Positions 29,990 to 43,115 of a stretch of 64,000 nucleotides of DNA are shown here, piece by piece (the stretch's first letter is position 1; the number at the start of each line of letters is the position of its first letter). The stretch is from Diphasiastrum complanatum (lineage: Eukaryota > Streptophyta > Lycopodiopsida > Lycopodiales > Lycopodiaceae), in NCBI GenBank assembly GCA_029204225.1, contig CM055095.1, positions 16,828,870-16,892,869 on the forward strand, written 5' to 3'. The position numbers and the translations under genes were made by a program. Below the pieces are notes generated by a model, which did not search any database, had not been told where the DNA came from, and saw only the letters and a program-made list of their open reading frames with translations.

Positions 29990-32900
29990 CTTGGAAACCA
30001 AAGAACACTTTTTAGAAACAAATGAAATCAGTATTGATGTAAAACACGCTGCTAGAAAAAAAGGCAACAAATTGGAACTTTTCAAGCACAGCATATGAAG
30101 TGCAATAATTTTCACCTCAGCTCCAGCTGACTTTGGATTGATAGCCATTTTCACATGAAATCCAAACAGGCTTCCATTGTCTACATCGTCATTTGACAAA
30201 TTTGATTGGAAGTCATCTCCATTTGACAACAATACAGATCTGGATTTTGCAGCTTCCAATTGCTCCACTTTGAAAAGCTTTCTTGCCAGCCATCCACGTA
30301 AAACTGTCAAGCAAGTTCCCATTCCAATGAAGCCATCCAATCCAATAGTCATACTGCTTTCCTTAACAAAAAGGATGCAGAAGATACCTAGTACATCTTT
30401 TGAAAAATATAACGGTAAGTCTGCTCTAACATGTCTACCACAGAAACTCATAGGAGTTTAATTCATAGTAGCCCTCCTAAACTCCAATTCACTGCAATGG
30501 CAATATTTAAATAATCTTACTGTACAGATCTAATGAATACCCTTTCCCAACTAACCTGCAGTTTCTAGGAACAATACTTTTAAATCTGTGCTCGTAATCC
30601 CAGAGCACCCTCCCCTTAGGTCGAAGTTGCAATATATTATAGTCATAACTGATATGATACAAATAATGTTTTATTTTTAAACACTTAACCAAATAAGATA
30701 GACATGAAAGTTGCATAAGATTAACCAAATTATGTAACCAAACTTCAGATAACCTGATTGAATGAGAACTATCATGTTGCACATGTGTTGGTACTTCCTT
30801 CGCGCTACAAAACTCCTCCAGGTCTTCTGGATTGTGACAGCAGCCAGAAACTTCTGTCTTAGAGACTTGTAACGAAGTTTTGCCTGCATACTTCTGACAT
30901 GTTTTTGAATGCTGATGGCAGCTACATGCTCTATTTTGAAACGCCCATAATGCAATCTTGCGAGCATGCCTCGCACAAACTTCTGGATAAGGACTGTAGC
31001 AGATAAGCACTTTAACATGCTTTTGTAGTGCTCCCGTGCTTGCATTCCTCTAACATGATTCTGAATCAAAATAGCTGCTCTATGCCTTTGTTTTAACTGA
31101 CAATACAACTTTCTAGCCTTCATGCCTCGGACCACTGAAACACCGATCAGATTTGATGGTCAAAAAGGTAGTAGAATACTTGAATTTTAACCTAGAACTT
31201 ATACCATGACAAAGATAACTTCTAAATTCAACTGAAATACAAGTTCTTATCATCACAACAGTGACAATCAAAAAACTAATACTCACAAGATTGCATATAT
31301 ATGGTAGACTTCTGCAATTGCCTGTATTGCTTGCGGTCCTTATAACCTCTAAAGACTTTTTGCACACCAATGATGCCATGCAATGTCCGTAATCTCACAT
31401 CCTCCAGCATGCCTATCTGTAACACTCCAGTTTTCATGTCTATGAGAACTACAAATTGACATGCCTAATATGTATCTCTCAATGTTATCAAATTTACAGA
31501 ACATATGATTTCATACATGCCTGCACATTTAGTACATCTGAGAGCAATTGAAGGTAATATTATCATCATCAAGTTGCCAAATGGAAAACATAGTATCCCA
31601 CATTTTCACAAATACAATTCAACGGCTCCAATGCAGTGAAGCCTGAAGGAGATGGCCCTTTCCCCATGAAAATCTCTCAATTGTAGGAACTAGAAAAAAT
31701 TGAAAAGTGATATAATTCGATAAATGAGAAAAATAAATAGCTCACAGAAGATTACAGTTGAATAGAGAATAAATATTCACCTACTTTTGTTCGTACTGCA
31801 AAATATGAAGCCTCAATATAGCCTATACCCTTATTATAATGGTCTTTATTGCATAAATTGTAGTATTTGCAAAAAGCGTAAGAATTTCTACAGCAGGACT
31901 GTACTTTCTGCGGCATACGGGTGTGACAAATTTCAGTACACAGCAAATGCTCAGGAGTAGGAGTACGATTAAAAAGATTAGCGGATATATAGTTACAAGC
32001 ATAGAACCCACGGTTCCCAGAACCGTGGGTTCTGGGAACTGTGGCAGGAACCGTACCACAGTTCCTGAACCGTGGTAATCACCAAAAAAATTAATTAATA
32101 TCTTAATTTTCCCCCCCAAAACCCCTTATAGCTCGTTTTTTGACTCTCATTTCTCATTTTTGCAGGTAGAGGTTGAGAGAGAGGGCGCATTGGTTTCAGA
32201 GAGAGGGCTGCTCATATTGATGAGAGAGAAGAGGGCAGGGTAGAGAGACTGTAGCTGCCTCTGTAGAGAGAGAAAATTAGGGTTTAGTTGTAGGATTGTC
32301 TTTTTTGCTCAAAAATCAGGTTTTTTGACATGCCCTCATGCAAATAGGTCTATTTTTAGGGTTTAGGCATTTCAGATCATAGAGAGAGTTTGGGACAGCC
32401 TAGAGAGAGACTGTACCAGCTCATCTAGAGAGAAGGATAAGGTTTATGGGTTAGGGTATTTTTTGGAGCCAAAAATCAGGTTTTTTGCATTTGTCTTTTC
32501 TTGCACTTCTTCTGTACTTGACTTCCGTACTCCCTGTTTCCTATACCGTCTCACCTCATGCCTACTGGAGATATGCCTGAGCTCTGGGGTGAGGTAGGCC
32601 AAGACCCCGAGTTTGTTAGGTCTGACGTTCGGTCTGGGACGCGTGGATGGTCCTGTAGGTTTTGTCATGCTCATTTTTGTCAGCACTCTCACTAGGCTGA
32701 AAGGCCATCTCCTTGGTGCTGTCAAGGGTGATGGCAGACGCTTAGGCTCCCTCCCTTGCCCACACATGCCTGCTTTGGAGCGTTGTAGGCTCATTGACAT
32801 ATACGGAGCTCGATTGACGCAGGCCGGTATGTCACTAGATCCTGATGATATGCAATAGTATCATCCACCCCACGGGATCCACTAGCTCCTCATCCACCAC

Positions 32901-35900
32901 CACCACGTCCTCCCCCATCTCCTGTTCCTGCTCCTCCCCCTAAGCCTGATGCACATCCACCACTCGTTCCTCAGCCCACCGCACCACATTCTACCGCACC
33001 ACCGCAGCCCACTGCACCATGTCCCGCACCTCCTCCTGCTACGTCTATTCCAATTGGTGCATTTCCACAGCGTCCTCCTGCAGTTACTCAAATGACTCGC
33101 GCAGTGCAGATATTCCACTTTCTTCGCTCTGAGTCGGCACCAGATGGTCTCTCACAGGACACCCAGGACATACCATCCACTTTCCCCACACATCAAGATG
33201 ATTTGGACTCTGATGATGAGGACGGTGATGATAGACAGCATGGTGAGCTGGTTCTTCTGGAGCTTCTTCGCCACCGTCTCTGCAGCCCCAGCATCCCCTG
33301 CAGCCTCAACATCCCCCTCATGCACCTCAGGCCCAGTTTCCCCCCTAGCCTCGGCACCCCCCTGCCATTGACATACCTCCTCCTGCTCGTCGTAGGGGTG
33401 CTTACTGCACTAGGGCATCTTCCAGTAGATCGTCTCGTAGCTCCCAGTATAGACAACAGTCCATGGGGGAGTCTTTCTAGCCTCATCTTGGACAGCTTAT
33501 GTTCGATATCATCATTGAGGTTATAGAGGAAGTTGGCCCTGCCAACGTAGTGCAGGTTGTCACCGACAACGCAAGTAATTGCGTGAACATGTCTCACTTG
33601 CTATAGCAGCAGTACCTTGCTATTGTATGGACCCCCTGTGCTGCACATAGGCTGATTCACTCTGTTGCCCACCTGTTGCATCCCATGTGGCTATCTGAGC
33701 GGCAGGCATTAGATATGGAGCTAGGTTTGGATTGGTTGAGATATTTGGATGGAGCCGCCAGACACTTCACTGACATAGATGTTGTTGAGACACAGTACAT
33801 TGCCTTCAAGAGGCAAGTTGGTGTGTTTGGCTTGGCCATCATGCGGCGCTGAATCCTAGCAGACGGGAGAGAGCGGTGACTTGGTGGAACCTCTATGGTT
33901 CTGCATGCCCAGCTCTACAAAAGCTGGCCTTGCGAGTGCTATCACAGGTATTTCTTTACCCACCAAATTCTATGAGATTAAAGATGGGTGTTAAATGGAT
34001 GTAATTAACTAATGCGCTTTTTTTAGTTTTATGATTGTCAATAGGATTGCTCCTCCAGTGTATGCGAGCGCAACTGGAGCGCATTCTCTGATCCAAACAA
34101 AAAGGCGTAATCGCCTTTCTATTGCACAGATGACACGGCTGATTTTTTGCAACACCGATGCAAGGTTGAGTGACAGACTTGCATCTATTGTGGACCCTCT
34201 AGAGGTGTTGCCCTCGGATTGTTTACTAGGCGTTGATGATCCCACTGATTCCACCACGCCCATGCCGAGGGCTGATGTTTGCAGCAGAGACAAAGAGGCC
34301 ACCTCGTCATGTTACACCGGCTTTTCCGATTGGTGTACAGCCTCGGCCTCATCTTACAACAGCTGCATCACGGCCTACTCCTGCCATGCCAGAGGGTTCC
34401 ACTCATAGACCCCTTCTCCCAGCAGGTTACTATCCACGAGGAGCTGTCCCTGCCCAGCCTGCAGTACAGTCGTATTCATACACTCCGCCTACATTCAGGG
34501 TGCCTGCATCTCGTGCCACACCCATTCCTGCATCAGCGGCACCTCCTACTGCATCTGCTTCCACAGCACCAGCTCGTAGGCGTCCAGGAAGGCCTCCAGG
34601 ATCTGGCAGGGGGTCTTCTCAGAGAGGCAGAGGTCCTAGTCAGACAGTGGCACGTAGACAGAGAGGGAGGCCGCGTGGCTCTGGCAGAGGTGCATCTCGC
34701 ATCACTTTGTCAGGGACACATATTGAGGGAGAGGTTTTACATGACTTTAGTCAGGCTGTGACAGAGGATGAGTTAGATGATTTTGATGATCCGGATGCCA
34801 CAGCCATTTTGAGGACATGTCATCTACATTGTCTAGTTCATTCTTGTTCAATTCACACTGTATTTTTTTTAAGTCAGACCCCAGCCGTATGTGGCGGGCT
34901 CTATATGACGAGATTATATACAGAGCTCACTTGTTTTTCAGATGGATGGCCAGTTGATGCGCATTGTGTACATTGATGAAATGGATTATGGTTTACTGTG
35001 ATAGCCTCCCCTCTCTCTCTGTCTCCCTCTCTCTCTTATCAATTTGGGTAACTTTTTCAACCTTTTTGGCCTTTTCTTTGCCTTTCTTTTGGGCTGTTTT
35101 TGGGGGTGGGTACTAAAAAAAAGGCCATTAAATAATTTGAAGTAAATAATCTATACCAGGGAGAAATCTGCTTTTTCTGAAAAAATATTGGCATTTTTTT
35201 AGGATTGTTTTGGGCTGTTTTTGGGGGTGGGACAAAGAAAAAATCAATTAAATAATTAATTAATTACCTGCCACGGTTCACACAGTTCCTGCAAAAAAGT
35301 TTTGAGAACTGTACGGTTCACTGTACGGTTCTCAGAACCGTACTGAACCACTAACGGTTCATTTATTCTATGGTTACAAGTTTAATTTTATCAAAAGATA
35401 GTAAAATTGAATTAGTTTCTTGTACAAAACCATTAAAGAAATTCGTCCCCGGACCATATGAGGATTTCTATGACCCAAGGGCCAAGCCCACAAGCCCTTC
35501 GTGCCCTTCTTGAGTGCTAAGTACAAAAGACCAGTTGAGCTTGATTTGTCACAGAAAACGCCCCCTCAACATGCGATCGAGAAGGCAACCAATGAGTGGC
35601 TTTAGGACCCATTAGTTTGCCTTACAAAAACTGTAAAAAATACAAAGACAAAAACCAAAGCATACAGACACATGATACTTGCAGTGCTATAAAGCTCAAG
35701 GTTAAAAAAGACTGGCAGCAGCTTCCACCTAAGATGTAATGCAATTTTGGGGTCCCTGCAAGAAACATGCATCAGGTCTTTGCCAAATAGGTGAGATAGG
35801 AAAAGAAGATCACCTGGCCAGCACGGAAAAATAACTTCGTGTAACCCACTTGGTACATCTCAGGAGGGACACTAAACTGGTGCAAGACTGCAATACAGAT

Positions 35901-38900
35901 AGTCAAAGGATCCTCTTGAAGTACCAGACTCTTGGGTATTAAAAAGCCAAACCTGTTGTAACAGAAAATCAGAGTCAAACCTCACAAAAGCTAATCAGTA
36001 TTGAAGAATCAACAGAACTTGTACGTGAAAATATCACCACCTGCTGGCAAATTGGTGGTGCGAGTAACGAGTTGGATATCCAGAACGTGCAATACGCACA
36101 ACTTCTAGAACTCCACAACAACGGAGCTGCTGCAAAACAAGGTCATTATCATAAGCATTTGCATTCTGAAATCGATTTGATTTTATACAGCGCACAAAAT
36201 GTGGAGAGGTGCCTTCCAGCCTCTGCATCAGCTTATACAACTGGCCCTGCAATGTCAAACAAGTCCATTACGCTCACGGCATCTGAGAAAATATGATGGG
36301 CATGAAACTCAAACACCATCAGGTTGACCAAATAACAGATAGATTTTATATGTTCTGGTTCACTGACAAAAGAAATGATGCGAGCAAACCTTGAATTTGG
36401 TTGCAACACTCTGTTTTTGAGATTCCATCCCATTGCTTTTGCGAAAGCCATCCCGGACTCGCTCTGCCAAAGAGTTCACTAAAGAACATTCACATGATCC
36501 CAGCAAATGCAGAAGATCAGCATGCAACAGATCCCTATTCTTCTCCATGATTCCTGCTGTTTCATAAACTACCTGCTCATAGACAAAAAAAAGAAAGTAG
36601 TAAGTACGATCATAAATTATTGGACAACTCTTACATAGGAATTCACCAGCTCCTGCTTTGCAAGATATGCAAGCAGCTCTTGACCAAGTACTTCATGCTA
36701 ACCTTCCTATTATGACTATAAGAAAAAATGGCAATGCATTACCTCCCCTGCGTAATGATGGATACTAAAGATTGTACCACGTTCCAGTTTAAAGCAAGAG
36801 TTTCCATTTAAATGCTTATTCAGTTTCATGGATAAGGTTTCCTCTGTAGCTCTTGGAAAGGTGCATTCTTCATCTAATAAAGAGATAAGCCCCAGGGGTC
36901 TCTGCAATGAACAGATATCAGTTAACACAGTGTCTTCACCCTTTTTACCAACCACAAGTAGCAATTGCAAAAATCAACCTCTTAAAGACTTGTTCTCTGA
37001 TCAAGAAACACAAATAAAAGCACTCCCAAGTTATGTAGCAAAAGCCTGAATGTCTTTGTCTTTACCCTTTCAATGAGATCAAGACATTCTTGATTGTCAA
37101 CAAAATCAACTCTCGTCCAATCGATCCCCTCTGCTGTATATTCCTAAAACAAAAATCAATTTATCATATATAGGTAGCCACACTCACTCGAGCACATTAA
37201 TATCAAAAACATTCCAGCATATTTCTGCCACATTAAGCTTAGCAACAAGCATGAATAATATCAAGAAAGTGGCACAGATCTTTGACAGCAGCAGCACTTA
37301 GCCATATAGAAGTAATTTTGAAGCATTTTATGCTTTAGACAATGAGCCACATGTCAGAGGATGAAGGATAATGAAAAAACGCAAGAGCAGCGGTGAGTAT
37401 CAGCACCGACATCCTTTATACAATAACAGCCAGTGTCAGGATTCATTCTCTAAGGAGAAATCGCCTAGAATTGAACTATAAGGAACATATAGAAGCATAC
37501 GCTGATAAGATACAAATACTTGAAAGCAATTTTGGGAACACGGGAAACCCCAATGCAAGTCCACAAAGAAATGATAGAAATCCTATGGCACCAGGTAGCT
37601 TAGAAAGATGTCAAATCCTCAACTCAATATACAAAAGCAAATCAGGAGACATTCATACCATCAAAAGAGAGATATTTTACCATGTTCACATATAAACAAT
37701 CTCATTTACCTCTTGCTCAAGCTTGAAAAGGTGGCGATTGAAATGTTGCTGCAACCTTTCATTGGCATAGTTGATGCATAATTGCTCAAAGCTGTTTTTC
37801 TGCATAACTTGGCCAGATAAGAAAATTGAAGGCTTCGCAATCTTGTGACTACTTGAGGCTCATTTTGTCATACGAAATTCATCAAACTGTAGATGTTTCA
37901 AGACTTGTTGACATGGCAAAAAATCTTATGAGAAAAGGTTATAAAGATTAACAAACCTTGAAAGATTCAAAGCCGTAAATGTCCAAAATACTGATAGACC
38001 TGCCAGTTCGATGTTTGCCAGATTCAAGTGATTTGTTAATAACATCAACCAACCAGTCAAACAAGCTAGCATATATGGCTTTTGCTAATGCATCTCTTGA
38101 ATCGCTTGCCTGTCAAAAGTCAAAAATAACATCATCGGTTTGTGCTCCTATTGAGAAAAAATAAAATCCACAATACTTATATGTACTGGAGTTTGCAACA
38201 ATGAGCCAAAAAAATATCTATTTCTGAAACTGGAATAAATTCAGATTCACAAATTTAAATTGAGAAGTCTGTGATGTCATAAAGCAAAGCTTTAATGTAT
38301 ACACAAAGAGGTGCGCGAGGTATACTTGTTCATAAGAAAGCTTTTGAACGATGTCTTCATGCCTGGCTCGAATCTTACGTGTACAAAGTGCAGCCATAAG
38401 CTCTTTCACATTGCAGTGTAAAAGGCTTGCTGCAGATTGGATTGCTGCGTGCATTACAGAGATCTACTCTTTTCAGAACTAGCACAAATATGCATATTAG
38501 CACTGAAAAAGCTTAATTTAGCAACTGATTCTCAAAAAGATAGAAGCAATCCAGATCCCTCTATTGACCAGTCTGCTATTATACTTTCCTATCTTTGCAC
38601 AGCATTCACTTCTCTTATCTATTTACTACTCAAATGTGTTACTGAATTTTAAAGCTTCAAATAACAGTTCCAAAGGGTTGTCCTCTGTGATATGACAAAA
38701 ATTGTAATAGAATTTGCTTTGCTTAAGATACACCCTTTGATTCAATCAAGATGCCTTCCTCATGAGCAAACGATCAGTTTTCGATTTTTGGTAAGTGTAG
38801 GCTTGTCTTTTTGCAAGTGTTGACATTGAGCTGTAGGCAACCAAATCAAGCATAGTTTGGCTCTAGAGCACCTTTTTTCATGCCCACGGTGATTCCTACG

Positions 38901-41900
38901 GGGTCAATTTCAACCATTACGGCACACCTTGCGAGATTTGAACACCACAATCCAAATGCTTGTTTTTTTTTGCCATTTTCAGAAAATGGCTTCTGGGCAA
39001 CCGATTCAGGTGATGTCTGAGCCTAGAATGCATTTCCACATGCCCGCACAGACTCCTATGACCTCCGTTCTGCCCATCTACGTCCGTAGCACAAATTTCA
39101 ATTTTCTTGCCCTAATTCCATGTTTTTTAGGGTTTAGGGTTAGAGCATCGTGCAAGCATCCGCCAGTAGCGTGGTTTAGGCCTGCACTAGACTCCTAGAC
39201 GCTTGCAAGGACTCCCATGCTAGCGTCAGTCGCCCGTTTTCGCTCGCACTGGAATTATTCTATTCCTCGCCCTGTCTCGTGTGTTTTTTGGCACTTGCTA
39301 TGATCTTGCTAGAATCAATGTGACGCGTGCTCGGATGTGTTCAGCTCTGTTTTAGGCTAGTAATGTTTTTCAATACAGTGTGTTTTCTTCTACTGAACGA
39401 TTGTTTGCTTGTTTTTGTTCGCAGGTTTGATCTCGTGTGGACACAATGCCGGTGCAGGGCCGAGGCCTTTGGGGCGAGGTTGAGCTTACTGAGGGGGATG
39501 TGGCTACACACCATGGCTCGGGAGTCTGTGGATGGAGAAGCTTGCATTGTGGTGGTCTCTTCACAGGATCACTTACCAGGGTTAGGGCTCACTTACTGAG
39601 GGTCAGAGGGCCGGGTGGGCGAGCATTGGGCATATCTGATTGCCCTAGGATTTCCGATGAGGAGAGAGAGAGGTTGTCTAACTATTATTTACGGGCACGG
39701 TGCTGCATCACAGGTTTCTGGACAGGGACAGGGACAGGGGGCAGGAGCAGCTGCAGGTTCACAGGCAGGGGTCACAGGTATGCAAGCACGGCCTACTACG
39801 GGTGCAGAGCCTAGTACAGCACGTTCTGGGCAGGGTTTAGGTGCAGTGCATGGTCCAGGCGGTGCCACTCCAGTTCCACCCGCAGCAGCAGGGCTTACTT
39901 CAGAGGGGAGAGCGTCACATGAGCAGGTTGGATCAGCAGCAGCGGGTCCTTCTCGTCCCACCTCTTCTTCAGCGGCAGATGCAGCACATGGTTCGACAGA
40001 TCCTCCCAGAGAGAGTGATACACCCACAGATCAACCATCCGGTTCGCGTGTTGACCACGAGCGCCATGTGCACAGCAGAGAGAGGTTAGGCCCAAACAGT
40101 AGACCCTTGATCGATGCGGGTGGCAGAGAGAGCAGCATGCCCGGTGCATTCGACTTGTTGGCCAGTTCATTTACGAGTGCGACATTTCCTTTGTTGTTGC
40201 TGACACTTGGATGTTCAGAGAGTTTTGCGCACAGATGGCAGACGTGGATGCTACATGGACGCCTCCCAGACGAGAGGCATTGCGAGGCAGGATGCTTCAT
40301 CAGGAGGAGGAGACCATTATGCGAGAGCTGAGCAAAAGGACCAAGAGTGGATCCTAATCTGATCCTCAAGAGGGATTGGTTGTCAGGTTTCGCTCAGCTT
40401 GGCAGATGTAAGTACTTTGTTTCCATAAACCCATTGCATGCGTTTAGGGTTGACTCGTGGCGCAATTTTTGCATTTTGGCTAATGGGTGTTTTGTGGCAG
40501 GTATGGATGCACGATATTGAGTGATGGATGGACCGACATTCGTCATCAATGTCTTAGTTTCTTGCCCGCTTGGCACAGTATTCCTACGTGGCGTGGATGC
40601 CACTCGAGGTGGTGACGCCATCACATCCGATTTCATATGGGAGGTTATCAGAGATGTTATTGTTGACATTGGAGTAGAGCATGTGGTTCAGGTTGTCACG
40701 AACAACGCTTCGAACTGCAAGCAGATGGGAGAGATTATGACGAGGGAGCACCCCAGCATTGTGTGGACACCTTGTGCTGCGCATTGCATAGACTTGCTCA
40801 TCCATGACCTGTGTGCACTTCCATGGATCAGAGAGGTATTGGTTTCTCCATTTGCTATGCTATCTTGATTGACGTCTGCTCCATGCTGCTAAACACATCT
40901 CAACTACTGTCTAAATTTTTTACTGGATGTCTGTGTTGCAGGTCACTTCTACGGCCATGCGCCTGGTCACTTTTGTTACCAAGAAGAGGCGTGTGCGGCC
41001 ACACCTTCTCGCACCTGAACCTGAAGAAGCCAGCACCCACACGCTTTGCCTTTTACTTTTTGGTGCTAGAGCGATTAGTATTAGTGAAGGACGCATTGTG
41101 GCGGATGGTTTCCAGCGAGTCCCTCCGAGAGTTCATGGACGTCCCACATGCGGCATTTTTCTGATCCACTGTGTTTGGTGAGCAGTTCTGGACAGATGCT
41201 GAGGAGATTATTGGGGTCCTTCTACCCATTTTCAGAGTGTTGCGCCTGGTAGACCATGAGGGGTGCACTCTCGGCCTCATTTACGAGTTCATGGACCGCA
41301 TCGGCGAGGGGATTCAGACGTCAGCCTTGGTCGAGCACAGGTATGACTCTTCAGTGTCTAGTTTGTTGTTTCTCACTCAAGTCTGATTCGTTTCTTTTAT
41401 GCTATGGCAACTATGGTTACATGATTGTTGTGATTTGCCTACTGCAGGAGGCACGAGATCTCACGTATCTGGGAGGCCAGATGGAACTACTTCCACCGAC
41501 CCATCCAGGCCGTAGCCCACATATTGCACCCCTTGTGGCGCGAGACTCGGGATCGGGACGATCGGGAGCTGCACCGGGGATGGGTGGAGTACACGGAGCG
41601 CGTATGGCCTGGACCAGGTACGTGTGATAAATTGCTTGGTAGGCTAAGTACTGCAGTAGTGACTGTAGTGTTCTCATTGCTAGTGTGTGAATTCAAGAGG
41701 ACTTACACGAGCCATGTTTTTTCTTCTGCCAACAGGTCCGATGCTCACTAACATTGCATACCAGCTGCTGATCTTTGAGCGCTACCAGTTTCCTTTCGAT
41801 GGAGAGCAGAGTCGGCGAAGGGAGGATATGTTGAGGCCTGTTTCATGGTGAGGCTACCATGGGGGCGGCACAGGTGACCTGCAACGACTGGCCGAGAGAG

Positions 41901-43068
41901 TCCTTGCACAGGACTGTTCAGCAGGAGTTTGCAAGCGAAATTGGAGCACCTGGGCCTTGTATCACACGCAGAAGAGGAACAGGTTGTCCATCGAGCAGTG
42001 TAGGCGGTTGGTGTTTGTGAACACCAACGGCCATATGCTGAGGCGCACACGAGGAGGGGGACAGATGCTCGAGGTGAGTCACATCATCACCCCCTGTTTC
42101 TTGCTATGCTTTGAAGAACTAAATTGCTTTTGAATTATGCAATGAATTTCTGACAACAATGTATTGTTTTTGGTTGCAGGACACTGACACTTGCTTGGTG
42201 GATTCGGCAGCTGCTGCTCCTCGGGCACCACCCACGTAGGAGGAGATGGATGATGAGATCTATAGAGAGTTATTTAGACAGGCGCAAGCTGACGCATGGG
42301 CTCTACGGCGTTCAAGGAGGGCAGACAGGCAGAGGGCTAAGGCTGAAGAGGGGGATGATGAGGGCTTGGAGGGTGGAGAGGTGCTCAGGGCTGACTATCA
42401 GGAGGAGGAGGAGTGGGTTGAGGGGGATACGGAGGAGGATGAGGAGATGGGGGCGGAGGCACAGGGGGATGACCTAGCTGACTTGCTGGTGGACCCTGAT
42501 GCGGAGACAGAGGAGGAGCCAGCCATTCCTACACGTAGGCCTAGGGGAAGACCTAGAGGTTCTGGGAGGGGGGGGCTGAGTTCGCTTTTTGTAGACAGGA
42601 GTGGAGCATCACAAGCAGCCGTTGGCCAGGCATCATCACAGTGAGTAGGGCCATCCCAGGGCGTTGGATCACAGCCACCTGACACACAAACACGCAGGGG
42701 TAGTAGACACAGGGGTGGGGGCAGGCAGAGGGGGGGCAGAGGAGGGGAGAGAAGCAGAGGCAGAGGTAGAGGCAGGGGGAGGATCCAGAGCCAGAGCACG
42801 CAGCAGAGAGCCAGAGCACACGGCAAAGCCAGGGCCACACCACGGCATATGGCTCCCTCCAGTTCTGATTCATCTACAGACCCTTGGGATCTGCAGTCAG
42901 GCACAGATTCAGATGATGGTTCCTACCATGACTCTGACGAGCCTTAGTTGTGTAGTTTTCATTATGTTCATGGAACATCATTGTACTCCATTTTGGTGCC
43001 ATATGGCCCGATATTATATATTACGATGATCCTATTCACAACAGTGTAATGATTCAGTACTGTTCTTT

Positions 43069-43115
<47 letters not shown>

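Larger units (their letters stand above)
31417..35813 (-). other. Myosin intron 19 (4.4 kb) hosting hAT-A
   Basis: Bounded by donor GTGATC at 35813 and acceptor TTACAG at 31417. Except for the hAT element at 32000-35372 it is AT-rich and non-coding. Confidence 0.85.
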
